Positions 1 through 8,823 of a stretch of DNA of 10,200 bases are shown here, in pieces. The notes beneath the pieces were generated by a model. The model ran no database searches. It saw nothing but the letters and a program-made list of their open reading frames with translations, and was not told the DNA's origin. How positions within the stretch are numbered: the stretch's first letter is position 1; the number at the start of each line of letters is the position of its first letter. Source of the DNA: a candidate division LCP-89 bacterium (GTDB lineage Bacteria; Electryoneota; B3-LCP). The stretch spans positions 1-10,200 of the forward strand of contig JALGZU010000079.1 in NCBI GenBank assembly GCA_025774735.1, given 5' to 3'. A program made the position numbers and the translations under genes.

Positions 1-2338
1 AGCCCTGTTTCACGTCGAGGAGGCTGATGACCTGCGCGACTCACTCGATCGGAGCAATTGGGATCTCATCCTGGCGGACTGCACGGCACAGCACCTGGAT
101 TGCGCCAAAGCCCTCTCGATCTTGAAAACATCCGGTCGTGATGTCCCCTTCATCGTCGTATCCGAAAGTACCGATCCGCACAAAGCTATGGAGGTGATGC
201 GCACCGGAGCGTATGACTGCATCTCAAAGGAGAATTTAGCCCTATTGGCTCAAACCGTAGACCGGGTCCTGAAAGAGGCTGAGTTCCACTACGAACACCG
301 GCTCGCCGAAGAGACGCTGCAGTTCACCCAGTTCGCTGTTGACCACATTGCGGACGCGGCATTCTGGATGGGGGAGGATGGGAGGTTCATCTATGTCAAT
401 GATGCCGCCTGCCGCAATCTCGGTTACAGCAGAGAGGAACTGTTGGCGATGACGGTTCATGATATCGATCCCGATTTCCCTCCGAAAGTGTGGCAAGACC
501 ATTGGGAAGATCTGGAGAAAAATGGTTCAGATACATTCGAATCCCATCACCGGACGAAGCAAGGCAAGGTCATCCCTGTCGAGATCTCCGCGAACCATAT
601 CAAATTTGGTGACCGGGGATTTAATTGCGCATTCGCCCGGAATATCACGGAGCGGCTTCTGGCCGAAGAAGCCCTAAAAAGCAGCGAAGGTCGATTCAGC
701 AACCTCGCGGAAAGCTCGCCGAATATGATCTTCATCAATTTCAAAGGCAGGATCATTTACGCCAACCGGAAATGCGAAGAGATCATGGGATTCACCCGGG
801 AGGAATTCTATGCCCCCAATTTCGACTTTTTGACCCTGATCAAACCGGAGCATCGTGAGAAGGTCGAGGAGAATTTCAAGGCGCACATGAAGGGTGAAGA
901 AGTCCCGCCCTACGACTACGCAATCACCACCAAGGCGGGTGAAAACATCGAAGCCCTTATTACTACGAGTTTGATCGACTACGAGGGTGAGAAGGCGATC
1001 CTCGGAGTCGTCACCGACGTCACAGAACGCAAACGGATTGAGGAAGCGCTGCGAGAATCTGAAGAGAAATATTCCACTCTGGTTGAAAAGGCGAAGGACG
1101 CGGTGGTGCTGGTCCAGGATGGACAAGTGATTTTCGCCAACAGCGCTACGACCGAAATTTTCGGCTACACCATGGAAGACTTGGAAGGGCGTCCCTTCAT
1201 TGACTTTATCGCCCCGGAAGATAGAGAGACCTTAGGAGAAATCTATCAATTGCGCCTTCAGGGCGGTGATGCCCCCGCTGTCTATGAAGCCGGGATTATC
1301 TGCAAAGACGGTACGAAGAAAGATGTTGAAATTTCGGGTGTCATAATCCAATACAAGGGTAAACCGGCGGACATGGGTATCGTCCGCGATATTACTACCC
1401 GGAAACAGATCGAGGAGGTGGTTAAGGAGTCCGAGGCGAAATACCAGGATCTCTATGATAACGCACCAGATTTGTTTGTGTCTGTTGATGCCAAAACGGC
1501 TCGTATCCGCGAATGCAATAAAACCTTTGCAACCGTCACGGGATACTCAAAAGAGGAGATCATAGGACGTCCCGTTCTGGAGTTATATCATCCGGATTCC
1601 CAGGAAGAAGCCAGAAAAGCGTTTGAAACCTTCCTGGAGTGCGGTGAAGTTCACGACAAGGAGCTTCAGCTTCAGAAAAAAAACGGCACGATCGTCGATG
1701 TCAGCCTCAACGTCTCCGCCATCCGGGATGAACAGGGCAACATCCTGCACAGTAGATCCGTTCTGCGCGATATCAGTGAATGGAAAAGGACCGAGGATGC
1801 TTTACGCGAATCCGAGACGAAATATGAGGATCTGGTCGAGCGGGCCATGGACGGTGTGACCGTTGTTCAAAATGGAAAAGTCGTCTTTGCCAATAGCGCG
1901 CTCCTGCGGATTGTGGGCTATACTTTTGAAGAGCTGGCATCCGAACCGTTCATTGAAAAAGTCGTAGAGGAATGTAGAAAGGATGTCATCGAGGCATACA
2001 CATCACGGATAAATGGTGAAGCTGCTCCAGCCATCTATGAGACGAAGGTTATCTGCAAGGATGGAACCATAAAAGAGGTAGAAATATCGGCGGCTCTGGG
2101 GCAATATAACGGCGAACTGGCTGATGTCGCCATCGTGAGGGACATTACTGAACGGAAACAGGCCCAGCAGAAACTCCACCAGTACATGACCGAACTGGAA
2201 AGCTTCAACCGCATGGCTGTGGGACGCGAATTACGGATGATCGAACTCAAGCAGGAAGTTAACAACCTTCTGGCTGAATTTGGGCGGGAAGAGAAGTACC
2301 GGATTTTGGAGAAAACAGAGAGTGCGGAGCCGGTCTGA
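1..2338 (+). CDS. Receiver plus five-PAS signalling protein without a kinase domain (5' end outside window)
   Basis: The frame is open from base 2 with no stop, so the gene enters from the left; the TTG at 122 lies inside the receiver fold and is not a credible start. About 778 residues are visible. The first ~90 are a receiver domain: the likely phospho-Asp is encoded at 77-79 (LILADC), a Ser follows in VVSEST, and the conserved Lys is at 227-229 (CISKEN). Five PAS/PAC units follow at roughly 317-661, 695-1030, 1073-1405, 1445-1786 and 1826-2158; the last four end in the usual PAC signature (VTDVTERK, VRDITTRK, LRDISEWK, VRDITERK). A 38-residue tail at 2192-2305 and a short end close the protein. 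There is no HisKA, HATPase, GGDEF, EAL or DNA-binding domain and no membrane segment. It is probably a cytoplasmic, phosphorylation-responsive sensor acting through protein contacts. The domain calls are firm; the role is inferred. Confidence 0.9.
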   Translation, partial: ALFHVEEADDLRDSLDRSNWDLILADCTAQHLDCAKALSILKTSGRDVPFIVVSESTDPHKAMEVMRTGAYDCISKENLALLAQTVDRVLKEAEFHYEHRLAEETLQFTQFAVDHIADAAFWMGEDGRFIYVNDAACRNLGYSREELLAMTVHDIDPDFPPKVWQDHWEDLEKNGSDTFESHHRTKQGKVIPVEISANHIKFGDRGFNCAFARNITERLLAEEALKSSEGRFSNLAESSPNMIFINFKGRIIYANRKCEEIMGFTREEFYAPNFDFLTLIKPEHREKVEENFKAHMKGEEVPPYDYAITTKAGENIEALITTSLIDYEGEKAILGVVTDVTERKRIEEALRESEEKYSTLVEKAKDAVVLVQDGQVIFANSATTEIFGYTMEDLEGRPFIDFIAPEDRETLGEIYQLRLQGGDAPAVYEAGIICKDGTKKDVEISGVIIQYKGKPADMGIVRDITTRKQIEEVVKESEAKYQDLYDNAPDLFVSVDAKTARIRECNKTFATVTGYSKEEIIGRPVLELYHPDSQEEARKAFETFLECGEVHDKELQLQKKNGTIVDVSLNVSAIRDEQGNILHSRSVLRDISEWKRTEDALRESETKYEDLVERAMDGVTVVQNGKVVFANSALLRIVGYTFEELASEPFIEKVVEECRKDVIEAYTSRINGEAAPAIYETKVICKDGTIKEVEISAALGQYNGELADVAIVRDITERKQAQQKLHQYMTELESFNRMAVGRELRMIELKQEVNNLLAEFGREEKYRILEKTESAEPV
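2192..2305 (+). other. C-terminal MAVGREL-type tail of the five-PAS protein
   Basis: This stretch of about 38 residues follows the last PAC motif. Its core reads FNRMAVGRELRMIELKQEVN and it ends in GREEKY. It is charged and predicted helical. It matches the tail of the next protein at 26 of 38 positions by hand count. From memory, similar tails (FNRLAVGRELRM-like) recur in PAS proteins of several environmental phyla, often directly after a PAC motif. I know of no assigned function. Confidence 0.75.
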
Positions 2339-2384
2339 TCGAACCGGGAGGGTAAATATAACGAGACACGAGGATAGCTTAGAA

Positions 2385-3182
2385 ATGACCCACCTTGAAG
2401 AGACATCGACCATCGACCCTCGGATGAAAATCACAGGAGTGGTTTTAAAAATAGTCGCCCTGATTTTCATCACCGAGATTGCCATCATGACCGCCTTGAA
2501 TGCTATAGGTCTGGACAGATCTCTGTCAATTTTCATTGATCCCCTATTGCTGGCCGTTCTGACGATGCCTCTGCTCTGCAGGTTTGTAGTGAAGCCGCTC
2601 AGAGAGATCATCAGGCAGCAGCAGGCCACCGTTGATGCACTGATGACCGGTGAGAAGAAATATCGGGAGTTGACCGACCAGTTGCCTCAGACGGTCTTTG
2701 AGTTGGACCTCAAGGGGAATTTTACGTATTCGAACCGGCACGGTTTCGAAGCTTCAGGGTATACTCAGACGGATGTAGATGAGGGATTAAATGTTTACGA
2801 ATTGCTGAGCCCCGAAGATCAGAAAACAGCGAAACATAACCTGACCAGAACACTGAGAGGAGAACTGTTCATCGCTACCGAGTACACAATCGTCCGGAAA
2901 GATAAAACACGATATCCCGTTTTAATTTATTCCCACCCGATCCTCCGGTCGGGAAAACCGGCAGGCATCAGGGGGATAGCGGTCGACATTTCGGACCGTA
3001 AAAAAGCCGAGAAAGATCTGCAGAACACCATTGCCGAGCTGGAACGCTTCAATAAGATGGCTGTGGGGCGCGAATTAAAGATGGTCGAACTGAAGCGGGA
3101 AGTCAACGCCCTGCAAGTCGAACTCGGCAGAACTGAAAAATATCAGGTTACCGATTGCACCGAGGTACAGGAACGGATCTAG
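2385..3182 (+). CDS. Small two-helix membrane PAS protein without a kinase domain
   Basis: The protein has 265 residues. Residues 19-41 and 48-69 form two hydrophobic helices joined by a very short loop, a hairpin anchor with almost no periplasmic part. A helical linker (PLREIIRQQQATVDAL) leads to one PAS/PAC unit at about 91-206, with PAC signature AVDISDRKKAEK. The 38-residue MAVGREL-type tail follows at 218-255. No kinase, cyclase or DNA-binding domain is present. The frame is open back to 2280 inside the previous gene, but ATG 2385 is preferred: it has AGGA at 2371-2374 at 10-base spacing and leaves a 46-bp gap after the upstream stop. ATG 2424 is possible but has no visible ribosome-binding site. 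The stop is immediately followed by the ATG of the hybrid kinase, so the two are probably co-translated. It may be a membrane-tethered sensor or adaptor for that kinase; this is inferred from context only. Confidence 0.85.
   Translation: MTHLEETSTIDPRMKITGVVLKIVALIFITEIAIMTALNAIGLDRSLSIFIDPLLLAVLTMPLLCRFVVKPLREIIRQQQATVDALMTGEKKYRELTDQLPQTVFELDLKGNFTYSNRHGFEASGYTQTDVDEGLNVYELLSPEDQKTAKHNLTRTLRGELFIATEYTIVRKDKTRYPVLIYSHPILRSGKPAGIRGIAVDISDRKKAEKDLQNTIAELERFNKMAVGRELKMVELKREVNALQVELGRTEKYQVTDCTEVQERI
3036..3149 (+). other. C-terminal MAVGREL-type tail of the membrane PAS protein
   Basis: Second copy of the tail, core FNKMAVGRELKMVELKREVN, ending in GRTEKY. DNA similarity to the first copy is also clear: both carry atggctgtggg, then one variable base in the following gg/cgc stretch, then gaatta. 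The two genes therefore share ancestry at least in this module. Confidence 0.75.
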
Positions 3183-6100
3183 ATGATGACGACAATGAAA
3201 AGAGAGAAAATCAGGCATCGTATCCTTTTCCCAGTAGGATTTGCCCTGCTGACGATTCTCGCAGGTGCTGTCGGGGGATTCTACATTTACGTCCAGAGCG
3301 ATATCAACCAGGATGTGAAGAGCAACCTCAACGGCATGTTGCGCATGTTGGATATGGAGTTTGAAGAGGACGCCGAATTGTTCAGCGGGCTGTTTCACAC
3401 CATCTGGTGGGAAGAGAACGTGGTGAAAGCCTGGGCGGCGGGGGATCGAGCTAAGCTGCTGCAATCCACTTCTCCGTTCTATAAAAATTTACGATCGGAA
3501 TATCATGTAACTCATCTTTCCTTTCATAGTTTAGACAAGGTGAACTTTTTAAGAGTTCACTCTCCGGAAAAATACGGGGATGTCATTAACAGATACACCC
3601 TCAATCAAGCCGTCGATAAGAAGCAATTAACGCACGGGACAGAGGTCGATTCCAGCGGAGCCTTCGCGCTGCGTGTCGTTCGTCCCTGGTACTCGAATGG
3701 TGAGCTGGTCGGCTACGTGGAACTCGGCAAGGAGATTGGAAAGACCCTGAAGGAATTGAAGGAGGTATTGGGCTTAGATCTCTTCTTGGTTCTGAACAAG
3801 ATTCACACTAACCGAACGAATTGGAACTCCAGGCAGGAGACTGAGGGCAGCATAGGTAATTGGGATCAGTTCGAAAATTTCGTCCTCGCATATCAGACTA
3901 TGCCAGGATTGCCCCCCAAGCTGGAGGAGAATCTTGCCGGAATTGCTTCTTTCGATGGAAATGATCAGGCTCCACCGCTGCTGAAATTCAAATATCAGGG
4001 GCAGTATTACCGAGCGGGATTCCTGCCCCTATTTGATGCCGGCCGAAATAATATCGGTGAAATTATTGTGTTGAATGATGTCACCGAACGCGAAGAGGCC
4101 TTACAAGCCCTATCGATATTCTTGGCCGCCGCCGTCATTATCATTGGAGGGATTCTTTTCGTCATTTTCTGGTTTTTCCTGGGGCACATTGAGCGAAATC
4201 TCATCTTGGCACACGATGAACTCCGGGATAAAATCGAGGAGCGGAAACAGACGTCACTGTTGCTGACGGCAAATCAGGCCGACCTTGAAAATGAGATTAT
4301 ACAGCGTCGCAAAGCGGAAGAGCAACTCGCTTCTCAGCTTGAAGAACTCGAAAGAGCCAGAAAAGCTACCCAGAACATGATGGAAGATGCTTTCCTTGCC
4401 CGGGAGAATGTTGAAGAGGCGAATAAATTTCTCAAGAAGGAGATTGCGGACCGCGAACAAGCGGAACAGGCTCTGAAGGAATCGCAGCAGAAACTTTCCC
4501 TGCACATCCAGCAGACCCCGTTGGGGGTGATCGAGTGGGACCTGGATTTTCGCGTCACCGAATGGAATCATGCGGCCGAAGAGATCTTCGGCTATAGCAA
4601 GGATGAAGCTATCGGTTGCCACGCGAATGATCTGATGGTTCCTGAATCCGCGCGGGAACATGTCGATCAGATCTGGGCCGATCTTCTGAAAAAAAGAGGG
4701 GGGACTCGCAGCACCAATGAGAATTTTACGAAATACGGAAAGACCAAACTTTGTGACTGGTACAATACACCGCTGGTCGACCACGATGGCAGGGTCATCG
4801 GAGTCGCTTCTCTGGTGGAGGACGTAACAGAACGTAAGCAGGCGGAAGAGGAGATCAAAAGGAACGAGGAACTGCTGAAGACTACGGTAGAATCGACCGC
4901 TGATGGTATCTTCGTGGTGGATTCGAACGGCCAGGTTATCCTCGCTAATGAACGCTTCGCTCAAATGTGGCGAATCCCCGATGACCTTCTCCGGACAAGG
5001 GACAATAACGCCCTGCTCGATTATGTTCTCGATCAATTGATTGAGCCTGAAGTGTTTCTTTCCAAAGTGCGGGAATTGTATCAGACGGGGCAGGAAGATA
5101 CCGATATTTTAGAGTTCCAGGATGGTCGTGTATTTGAACGCTATTCGTGTCCGTTGATTCGGGAAAATGAGATCACCGGTCGTGTGTCTAATTTCAGGGA
5201 CATTACGGATAACAAAAAAGCCGAAATGGCGCTCCGGGATTCCGAGGAGAAATACCGGTCCATCATCCAACAATCGAATGACGCCATCTATTTGCTGAGC
5301 GGCGATAAATTTAAAATAATCAACAAGCGCTTTACTGAGATGCTGGGGGTAACCCAGGAGGAAGCCAACAGCCCTGAGTTCAACTTCATGGATCTGGTGG
5401 CGCCGGAGAGCTACCCCATCATCGAGGAGCGTCAGCGTATGGTAGAGGAGGGGCGTGAACCTCCAAACCAGTACGAGTTTAAAGGACTCACCAAGGATGG
5501 CACGCCGGTAGAACTTGAAGCATCAGTGAGCTACCTGGAGTACGAGGGTGAAATGGCGACCCACGGCATCCTGCGCGATTTGACGACTCGCAAGCGATCC
5601 GAAGAGGCGCTCAGGAAGGCGGATCAACTTAAAGAACGCCTCTTAGCTACCGCCGCCACAGCCATCTTCACCGTCGATGCCGACAGGAACATCACCAGCG
5701 TCAACGAGGAACTCTGTAGCGTGACGGGATTCAGCGAGAAGGAGCTGATCGGACAGCACTGCCATATCTTAAAGGGGGAGCCCTGTCTGGAGAGGTGTAA
5801 TCTATTCGATCACAATCTGAGCGAGCCCATCACTCGTGAACAGTGCTTGATCCGGGCAAAGGATGGACACAAACTGATCGTGCTAAAGAATGCGGACAGA
5901 ATATTTGATCAAAACGGAAACGTTACGGCGGGAATCGAATCCTTCGTAGACGTCACAGAGCTGATTCAGGCCCGGGATGCCGTGGAAGAGGCCAACCACG
6001 AACTGATCGAAATCAACCAGCAGCTCGGCAATGCTATCGACTACGCCAAAGAGATGGCCTTTCAGGCAGAGATGTCCAGCGCCGCCAAGAGTGAGTTTTT

Positions 6101-8042
6101 GGCCAACATGAGCCACGAGATCCGAACCCCACTGAATGGTATCCTGGGATTCGCACAGCTTCTGGTCGAGGACAAGCGCCTGAATCGTGAACAGGTGGAC
6201 TACGTGAACACGATCTACAGCAGCGGTACAGAACTCTTGAGGCTTATCAACGATATCCTCGATTTCTCCAAAATCGAAGCGGGCAAACTGGAACTGGAGA
6301 CGATAGATTTTGACCTGAAAACCACCGTCGAGAGCATCGCCGAACTGCTGACTCCCAAGGCGGCAGAGAAGGGTCTGGAAATGCTCTGCCGCATTGATCC
6401 TGAAGCTCCAACCCAACTGCGTGGAGATCCCGGGCGCCTCCGTCAGATTATGCTCAACCTGATAGGCAACGCCATTAAGTTCACCGAAACCGGGGCCGTT
6501 TCTCTCGAGGCGGAACTGGTTAAGAAGAGTAAAAAGCAGGCCACAATCCGGTTCCACGTGAAAGATACCGGGATCGGGATCCCCGATGACCGCCAGCAGA
6601 TGATCTTCGACAGCTTTACTCAGGCGGACGGCTCCATGACCAGGAAATACGGTGGCACCGGATTGGGGCTGAGTATCTGTAAGCGTCTCATCGATCTCAT
6701 GAAAGGCGAGATCAGCGTTCAGAGCGAATTGGGCCAGGGCAGTCAGTTCGCTTTTATCATAACATTCAGCCTTCAGACGGCGCGGACCTCGAGGGCCACG
6801 CCCGCCTATTTGTCCAACTTGCGCGGACTCAGGATGCTCATCGTTGATGATAACTCCCGGCATCGGGCGAGCCTTGAAAAGGCGGCGGATAGCTGGCGGA
6901 TGGAAGTGACGTCGGTCCGAAATGGCAAAGGTGCACTGAAAAAGCTCCAGGCGGCACTGGCTGATGGTGCCGCCTACGATCTGCTCCTTGCGGACGCACA
7001 ACTGCCCGAGATGAATGGATTCGATCTTGCTGAATTTATCAACGGTAACGCCGAGTTCAAAAATGTCAAGATCATGGTCATGACGTCCACGGGTCGGCGT
7101 GGGGACGCGGCGCGTTGCAAAAAACTGGGTGTTTCAGCGTATTTGAACAAACCGGTAGAGCCATCGGAGTTTCTGGGAGCCATCACTACGATCTACGGAA
7201 AGCAGGACGGGACCAGAAAGAGATCCTCTCTGGTGACCGGTCACTCGCTGCGAGAAAACCGTCCCTGCCTGAATATCCTGATTGCTGAGGATAACATGGT
7301 CAACCAGCGCCTGGTGGTGCGTATGCTCGAAAAACGGGGCCATCACATCATCGTTGCCAACAATGGCAAGCAGGCTCTGGATCAGTACAACAACTGCCCT
7401 GCCAGCAAGTTGGATCTGATCCTGATGGACGTGCAGATGCCGGAAATGGATGGCTTCGAGGCGACAAACGCCATCCGGAAAGTAGAAGGAAAAACTAAAA
7501 CCCACCTGCCCATCATCGCCATGACCGCTCATGCCATGGCAGGAGACCGGGAACGCTGCCTGGAGGCGGGTATGGATGGTTATGTGTCCAAGCCGATACA
7601 GACTCAGGCGTTGTTCGAAGCCATCGACGAAATGGTGAGCAGGTGGCCCTGTAAAGGCGAGCCGGAATCTCGACAAAACCTGAGCACAACGGCGACTCGG
7701 CGACGCAAATCGGCGAGCAAAAAAGATTCAGTTGCAGAAGAGTCGAAACCAGCCGATAATAAAGCTAAGGCTTCTTATGAGGAGGTTTCGGGAGCCTTCA
7801 GCGATATCGAGAACGCTCTCCAGGCCCGGGACTTCAAGGCTCTTCGACGTGCGATCAAACTCATCCGCGCGTCCTGGACCGGTTCCGGGGAGCAGTCTGC
7901 CCGTGAAACCCTGGCGAAGTTGGAGCGGATGGCAAAAGGAGAGAAGTGGGACGAAGCCGGCGACCTGTTTAACTCCCTGACGGAGAGTTCAGATTGTTCG
8001 AATGTGGAAATCAGTCAACTTGAGGCCGAGGAAGTAGCATGA
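3183..8042 (+). CDS. dCache/multi-PAS hybrid histidine kinase with two receivers and a degenerate HPt-like end
   Basis: Inner-membrane sensor kinase of 1619 residues. TM1 is at about 14-37. Residues 38-306 form a periplasmic double-Cache domain of the dCache_3 type ([10 protein letters not shown], then alternating hydrophobic strands ending in VLNDVTERE). TM2 is at 310-334. No HAMP domain follows; instead a coiled coil runs to about 436. PAS units lie near 437-553, 564-680, 691-808 and 817-935; the fourth contains Cys860, Cys868 and Cys872. HisKA has His978 in [11 protein letters not shown]. HATPase has Asn1092/Asn1096, DTGIGI from Asp1128 and GGTGLGL from Gly1157. Receiver 1 has Asp1222/1223, Asp1271, Thr1301 and Lys1323. 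Receiver 2 has Glu1369/Asp1370, Asp1416, Thr1448 and Lys1470. A Lys/Arg/Ala-rich linker leads to a helical HPt-like end with Ile1558 where His is expected. ATG 3183 follows the upstream stop directly, with AGGA at 3169-3172. All kinase and receiver residues look intact; the ligand is unknown. Confidence 0.95.
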   Translation: MMTTMKREKIRHRILFPVGFALLTILAGAVGGFYIYVQSDINQDVKSNLNGMLRMLDMEFEEDAELFSGLFHTIWWEENVVKAWAAGDRAKLLQSTSPFYKNLRSEYHVTHLSFHSLDKVNFLRVHSPEKYGDVINRYTLNQAVDKKQLTHGTEVDSSGAFALRVVRPWYSNGELVGYVELGKEIGKTLKELKEVLGLDLFLVLNKIHTNRTNWNSRQETEGSIGNWDQFENFVLAYQTMPGLPPKLEENLAGIASFDGNDQAPPLLKFKYQGQYYRAGFLPLFDAGRNNIGEIIVLNDVTEREEALQALSIFLAAAVIIIGGILFVIFWFFLGHIERNLILAHDELRDKIEERKQTSLLLTANQADLENEIIQRRKAEEQLASQLEELERARKATQNMMEDAFLARENVEEANKFLKKEIADREQAEQALKESQQKLSLHIQQTPLGVIEWDLDFRVTEWNHAAEEIFGYSKDEAIGCHANDLMVPESAREHVDQIWADLLKKRGGTRSTNENFTKYGKTKLCDWYNTPLVDHDGRVIGVASLVEDVTERKQAEEEIKRNEELLKTTVESTADGIFVVDSNGQVILANERFAQMWRIPDDLLRTRDNNALLDYVLDQLIEPEVFLSKVRELYQTGQEDTDILEFQDGRVFERYSCPLIRENEITGRVSNFRDITDNKKAEMALRDSEEKYRSIIQQSNDAIYLLSGDKFKIINKRFTEMLGVTQEEANSPEFNFMDLVAPESYPIIEERQRMVEEGREPPNQYEFKGLTKDGTPVELEASVSYLEYEGEMATHGILRDLTTRKRSEEALRKADQLKERLLATAATAIFTVDADRNITSVNEELCSVTGFSEKELIGQHCHILKGEPCLERCNLFDHNLSEPITREQCLIRAKDGHKLIVLKNADRIFDQNGNVTAGIESFVDVTELIQARDAVEEANHELIEINQQLGNAIDYAKEMAFQAEMSSAAKSEFLANMSHEIRTPLNGILGFAQLLVEDKRLNREQVDYVNTIYSSGTELLRLINDILDFSKIEAGKLELETIDFDLKTTVESIAELLTPKAAEKGLEMLCRIDPEAPTQLRGDPGRLRQIMLNLIGNAIKFTETGAVSLEAELVKKSKKQATIRFHVKDTGIGIPDDRQQMIFDSFTQADGSMTRKYGGTGLGLSICKRLIDLMKGEISVQSELGQGSQFAFIITFSLQTARTSRATPAYLSNLRGLRMLIVDDNSRHRASLEKAADSWRMEVTSVRNGKGALKKLQAALADGAAYDLLLADAQLPEMNGFDLAEFINGNAEFKNVKIMVMTSTGRRGDAARCKKLGVSAYLNKPVEPSEFLGAITTIYGKQDGTRKRSSLVTGHSLRENRPCLNILIAEDNMVNQRLVVRMLEKRGHHIIVANNGKQALDQYNNCPASKLDLILMDVQMPEMDGFEATNAIRKVEGKTKTHLPIIAMTAHAMAGDRERCLEAGMDGYVSKPIQTQALFEAIDEMVSRWPCKGEPESRQNLSTTATRRRKSASKKDSVAEESKPADNKAKASYEEVSGAFSDIENALQARDFKALRRAIKLIRASWTGSGEQSARETLAKLERMAKGEKWDEAGDLFNSLTESSDCSNVEISQLEAEEVA
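7770..8000 (+). other. HPt-like C-terminal domain of the hybrid kinase lacking the phospho-histidine
   Basis: Residues 1530-1605 resemble a histidine phosphotransfer domain. There is a helix ending in [14 protein letters not shown], then AIKLIRAS where an active domain has AHxLKGxx, then a helix [20 protein letters not shown] that fits the LE..A..GD...A pattern. The expected His is Ile1558 (codon 7854-7856), and the following Lys-Gly is Ile-Arg. If it is an HPt fold it cannot carry phosphate and may serve only as a docking element. The match is by eye and could be a generic helical bundle. Confidence 0.5.
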
Positions 8043-8680
8043 GAATACTGATCGCAGAAGACGAGCCCGTCTCCCGACGGCTACTCGAAACCACTCTGCG
8101 CAAATGGGGTTACGACGTCATCGTGACCTGTGACGGCCACGAAGCCCTCGAAGTGCTGCAGCAGGAAGACAGCCCCCAACTGGCCATCATCGATTGGATG
8201 ATGCCGCGGATGGATGGGGTCACGGTCTGCCAGAAGATCCGGCGTCTGAATCGTTCACCTTCTGCCTATCTCATCCTTCTGACAGCCCTGGGCAATAAAG
8301 AGGACATCGTAAAAGGTCTTGAAGCTGGCGCCGACGATTACGTGACCAAACCGTTCAATCATCAAGAACTGCACGCGCGGGTCGAAGTCGGTGTACGCAT
8401 CATCGAACTTCAGGACAAATTGACTTTGCGCGTCAAGGAACTGGAAGAAGCGCTCCGTCAAGTCAGACAATTGCAGGGCATGCTCCCCATCTGTTCCTAT
8501 TGTAAGAAGGTACGCACGGATGAAAATTACTGGCAGCAAGTTGAGGAATACGTCAGCGATCGTTCTGAAGCGATCTTCAGTCACAGCATCTGTCCGGCCT
8601 GTGATGATAAATACATCAAACCTCAGCTCAAGGAACTGACGAAAAACGTGGATATCGCCAAGAAAGAGAGTGAAGAGTAA
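8039..8680 (+). CDS. Response regulator: receiver plus C-terminal Cys/His zinc-ribbon-like domain
   Basis: The protein has 213 residues. Residues 1-120 are a complete receiver: Glu7/Asp8, phospho-acceptor Asp52 in IIDWMMPRMDG, Thr82 and Lys104 in DDYVTKPF. A helical linker (122-148, LQDKLTLRVKELEEALRQV) leads to a small domain from LPICSYCKK to CPACDDKY. It carries Cys152-x2-Cys155 and His182-x2-Cys185-x2-Cys188, with WQQVEEYVSDRSEA between the pairs. From memory, this unit recurs at the ends of PAS and receiver proteins; the spacing suggests one bound metal, probably zinc. There is no DNA-binding, GGDEF or HD-GYP output, so it probably acts through protein contacts or as a phosphate sink. 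The start overlaps the kinase stop as ATGA and has GAGGAAG at 8028-8034, so the two are almost certainly translationally coupled and it is a natural partner of the kinase. Confidence 0.93.
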   Translation: MRILIAEDEPVSRRLLETTLRKWGYDVIVTCDGHEALEVLQQEDSPQLAIIDWMMPRMDGVTVCQKIRRLNRSPSAYLILLTALGNKEDIVKGLEAGADDYVTKPFNHQELHARVEVGVRIIELQDKLTLRVKELEEALRQVRQLQGMLPICSYCKKVRTDENYWQQVEEYVSDRSEAIFSHSICPACDDKYIKPQLKELTKNVDIAKKESEE

Positions 8681-8684
8681 TGAG

Positions 8685-8735
8685 TGACCGGTCTGCTACT
8701 GCACGGATTATAAGCATCGCAGTATAGAGCGGTCA
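8685..8735 (+). other. Nested imperfect inverted repeat after the response regulator
   Basis: An outer arm of six bases, tgaccg at 8685-8690, pairs with cggtca at 8730-8735. An inner arm, tactgc at 8697-8702, pairs with gcagta at 8719-8724, leaving a 16-base loop. Together they could fold into an interrupted hairpin. No T-run follows directly; the nearest T-rich stretch is tttatttt at 8751-8758. It is therefore not a standard intrinsic terminator, but it could be a weak transcription end or an RNA-stability element. Besides this repeat, the gap 8681-8823 shows only a TATAAT with no good -35 partner and the ribosome-binding site of the next gene. Confidence 0.3.
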
Positions 8736-8812
8736 TGATCCAGACACGGATTTATTTTCCGACATGCATGGAACAAAGTGGTTCAAAAGGTAACGAAAGT
8801 ATAATCAAGTTC

Positions 8813-8818
8813 AGGTGA
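8813..8818 (+). promoter_or_regulatory. Ribosome-binding site that decides the start of the DUF342 gene
   Basis: The sequence aggtga lies five bases before TTG 8824, a good Shine-Dalgarno distance. The alternative start GTG 8815 overlaps this site and has no purine-rich element of its own at a useful distance. This is why TTG 8824 is preferred, although TTG is the rarer start codon. Confidence 0.5.
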
Positions 8819-8823
8819 TTAAA

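Noticed and set aside
122..2338. Start of the first gene at TTG 122
   Set aside because: The frame is open to the window edge, and the codons before 122 encode the receiver strand with its phospho-Asp, so the gene starts upstream of the window.
2280..2384. N-terminal extension of the membrane PAS protein overlapping the first gene
   Set aside because: The extra 35 residues are Arg/Ser-rich out-of-frame sequence of the conserved tail of gene 1. ATG 2385 has a ribosome-binding site and gives a normal cytoplasmic N-terminus before TM1.
4254..5036. Minus-strand open frame of 260 codons
   Set aside because: It is antisense to the coiled coil and the first two PAS units of the kinase, with no domain features and no promoter or ribosome-binding site.
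5883..7001. Minus-strand open frame of 372 codons
   Set aside because: It lies opposite the HisKA/HATPase/receiver part of the kinase, its translation resembles no known protein, and it has no visible ribosome-binding site. It is a shadow of strongly coded plus-strand sequence.
8800..8805. Perfect TATAAT as a -10 box for the DUF342 gene
   Set aside because: No reasonable -35 sits 16-18 bases upstream and there is no extended -10. Transcription would begin around 8812, right at the ribosome-binding site, leaving almost no leader. It is probably chance in an AT-rich gap.
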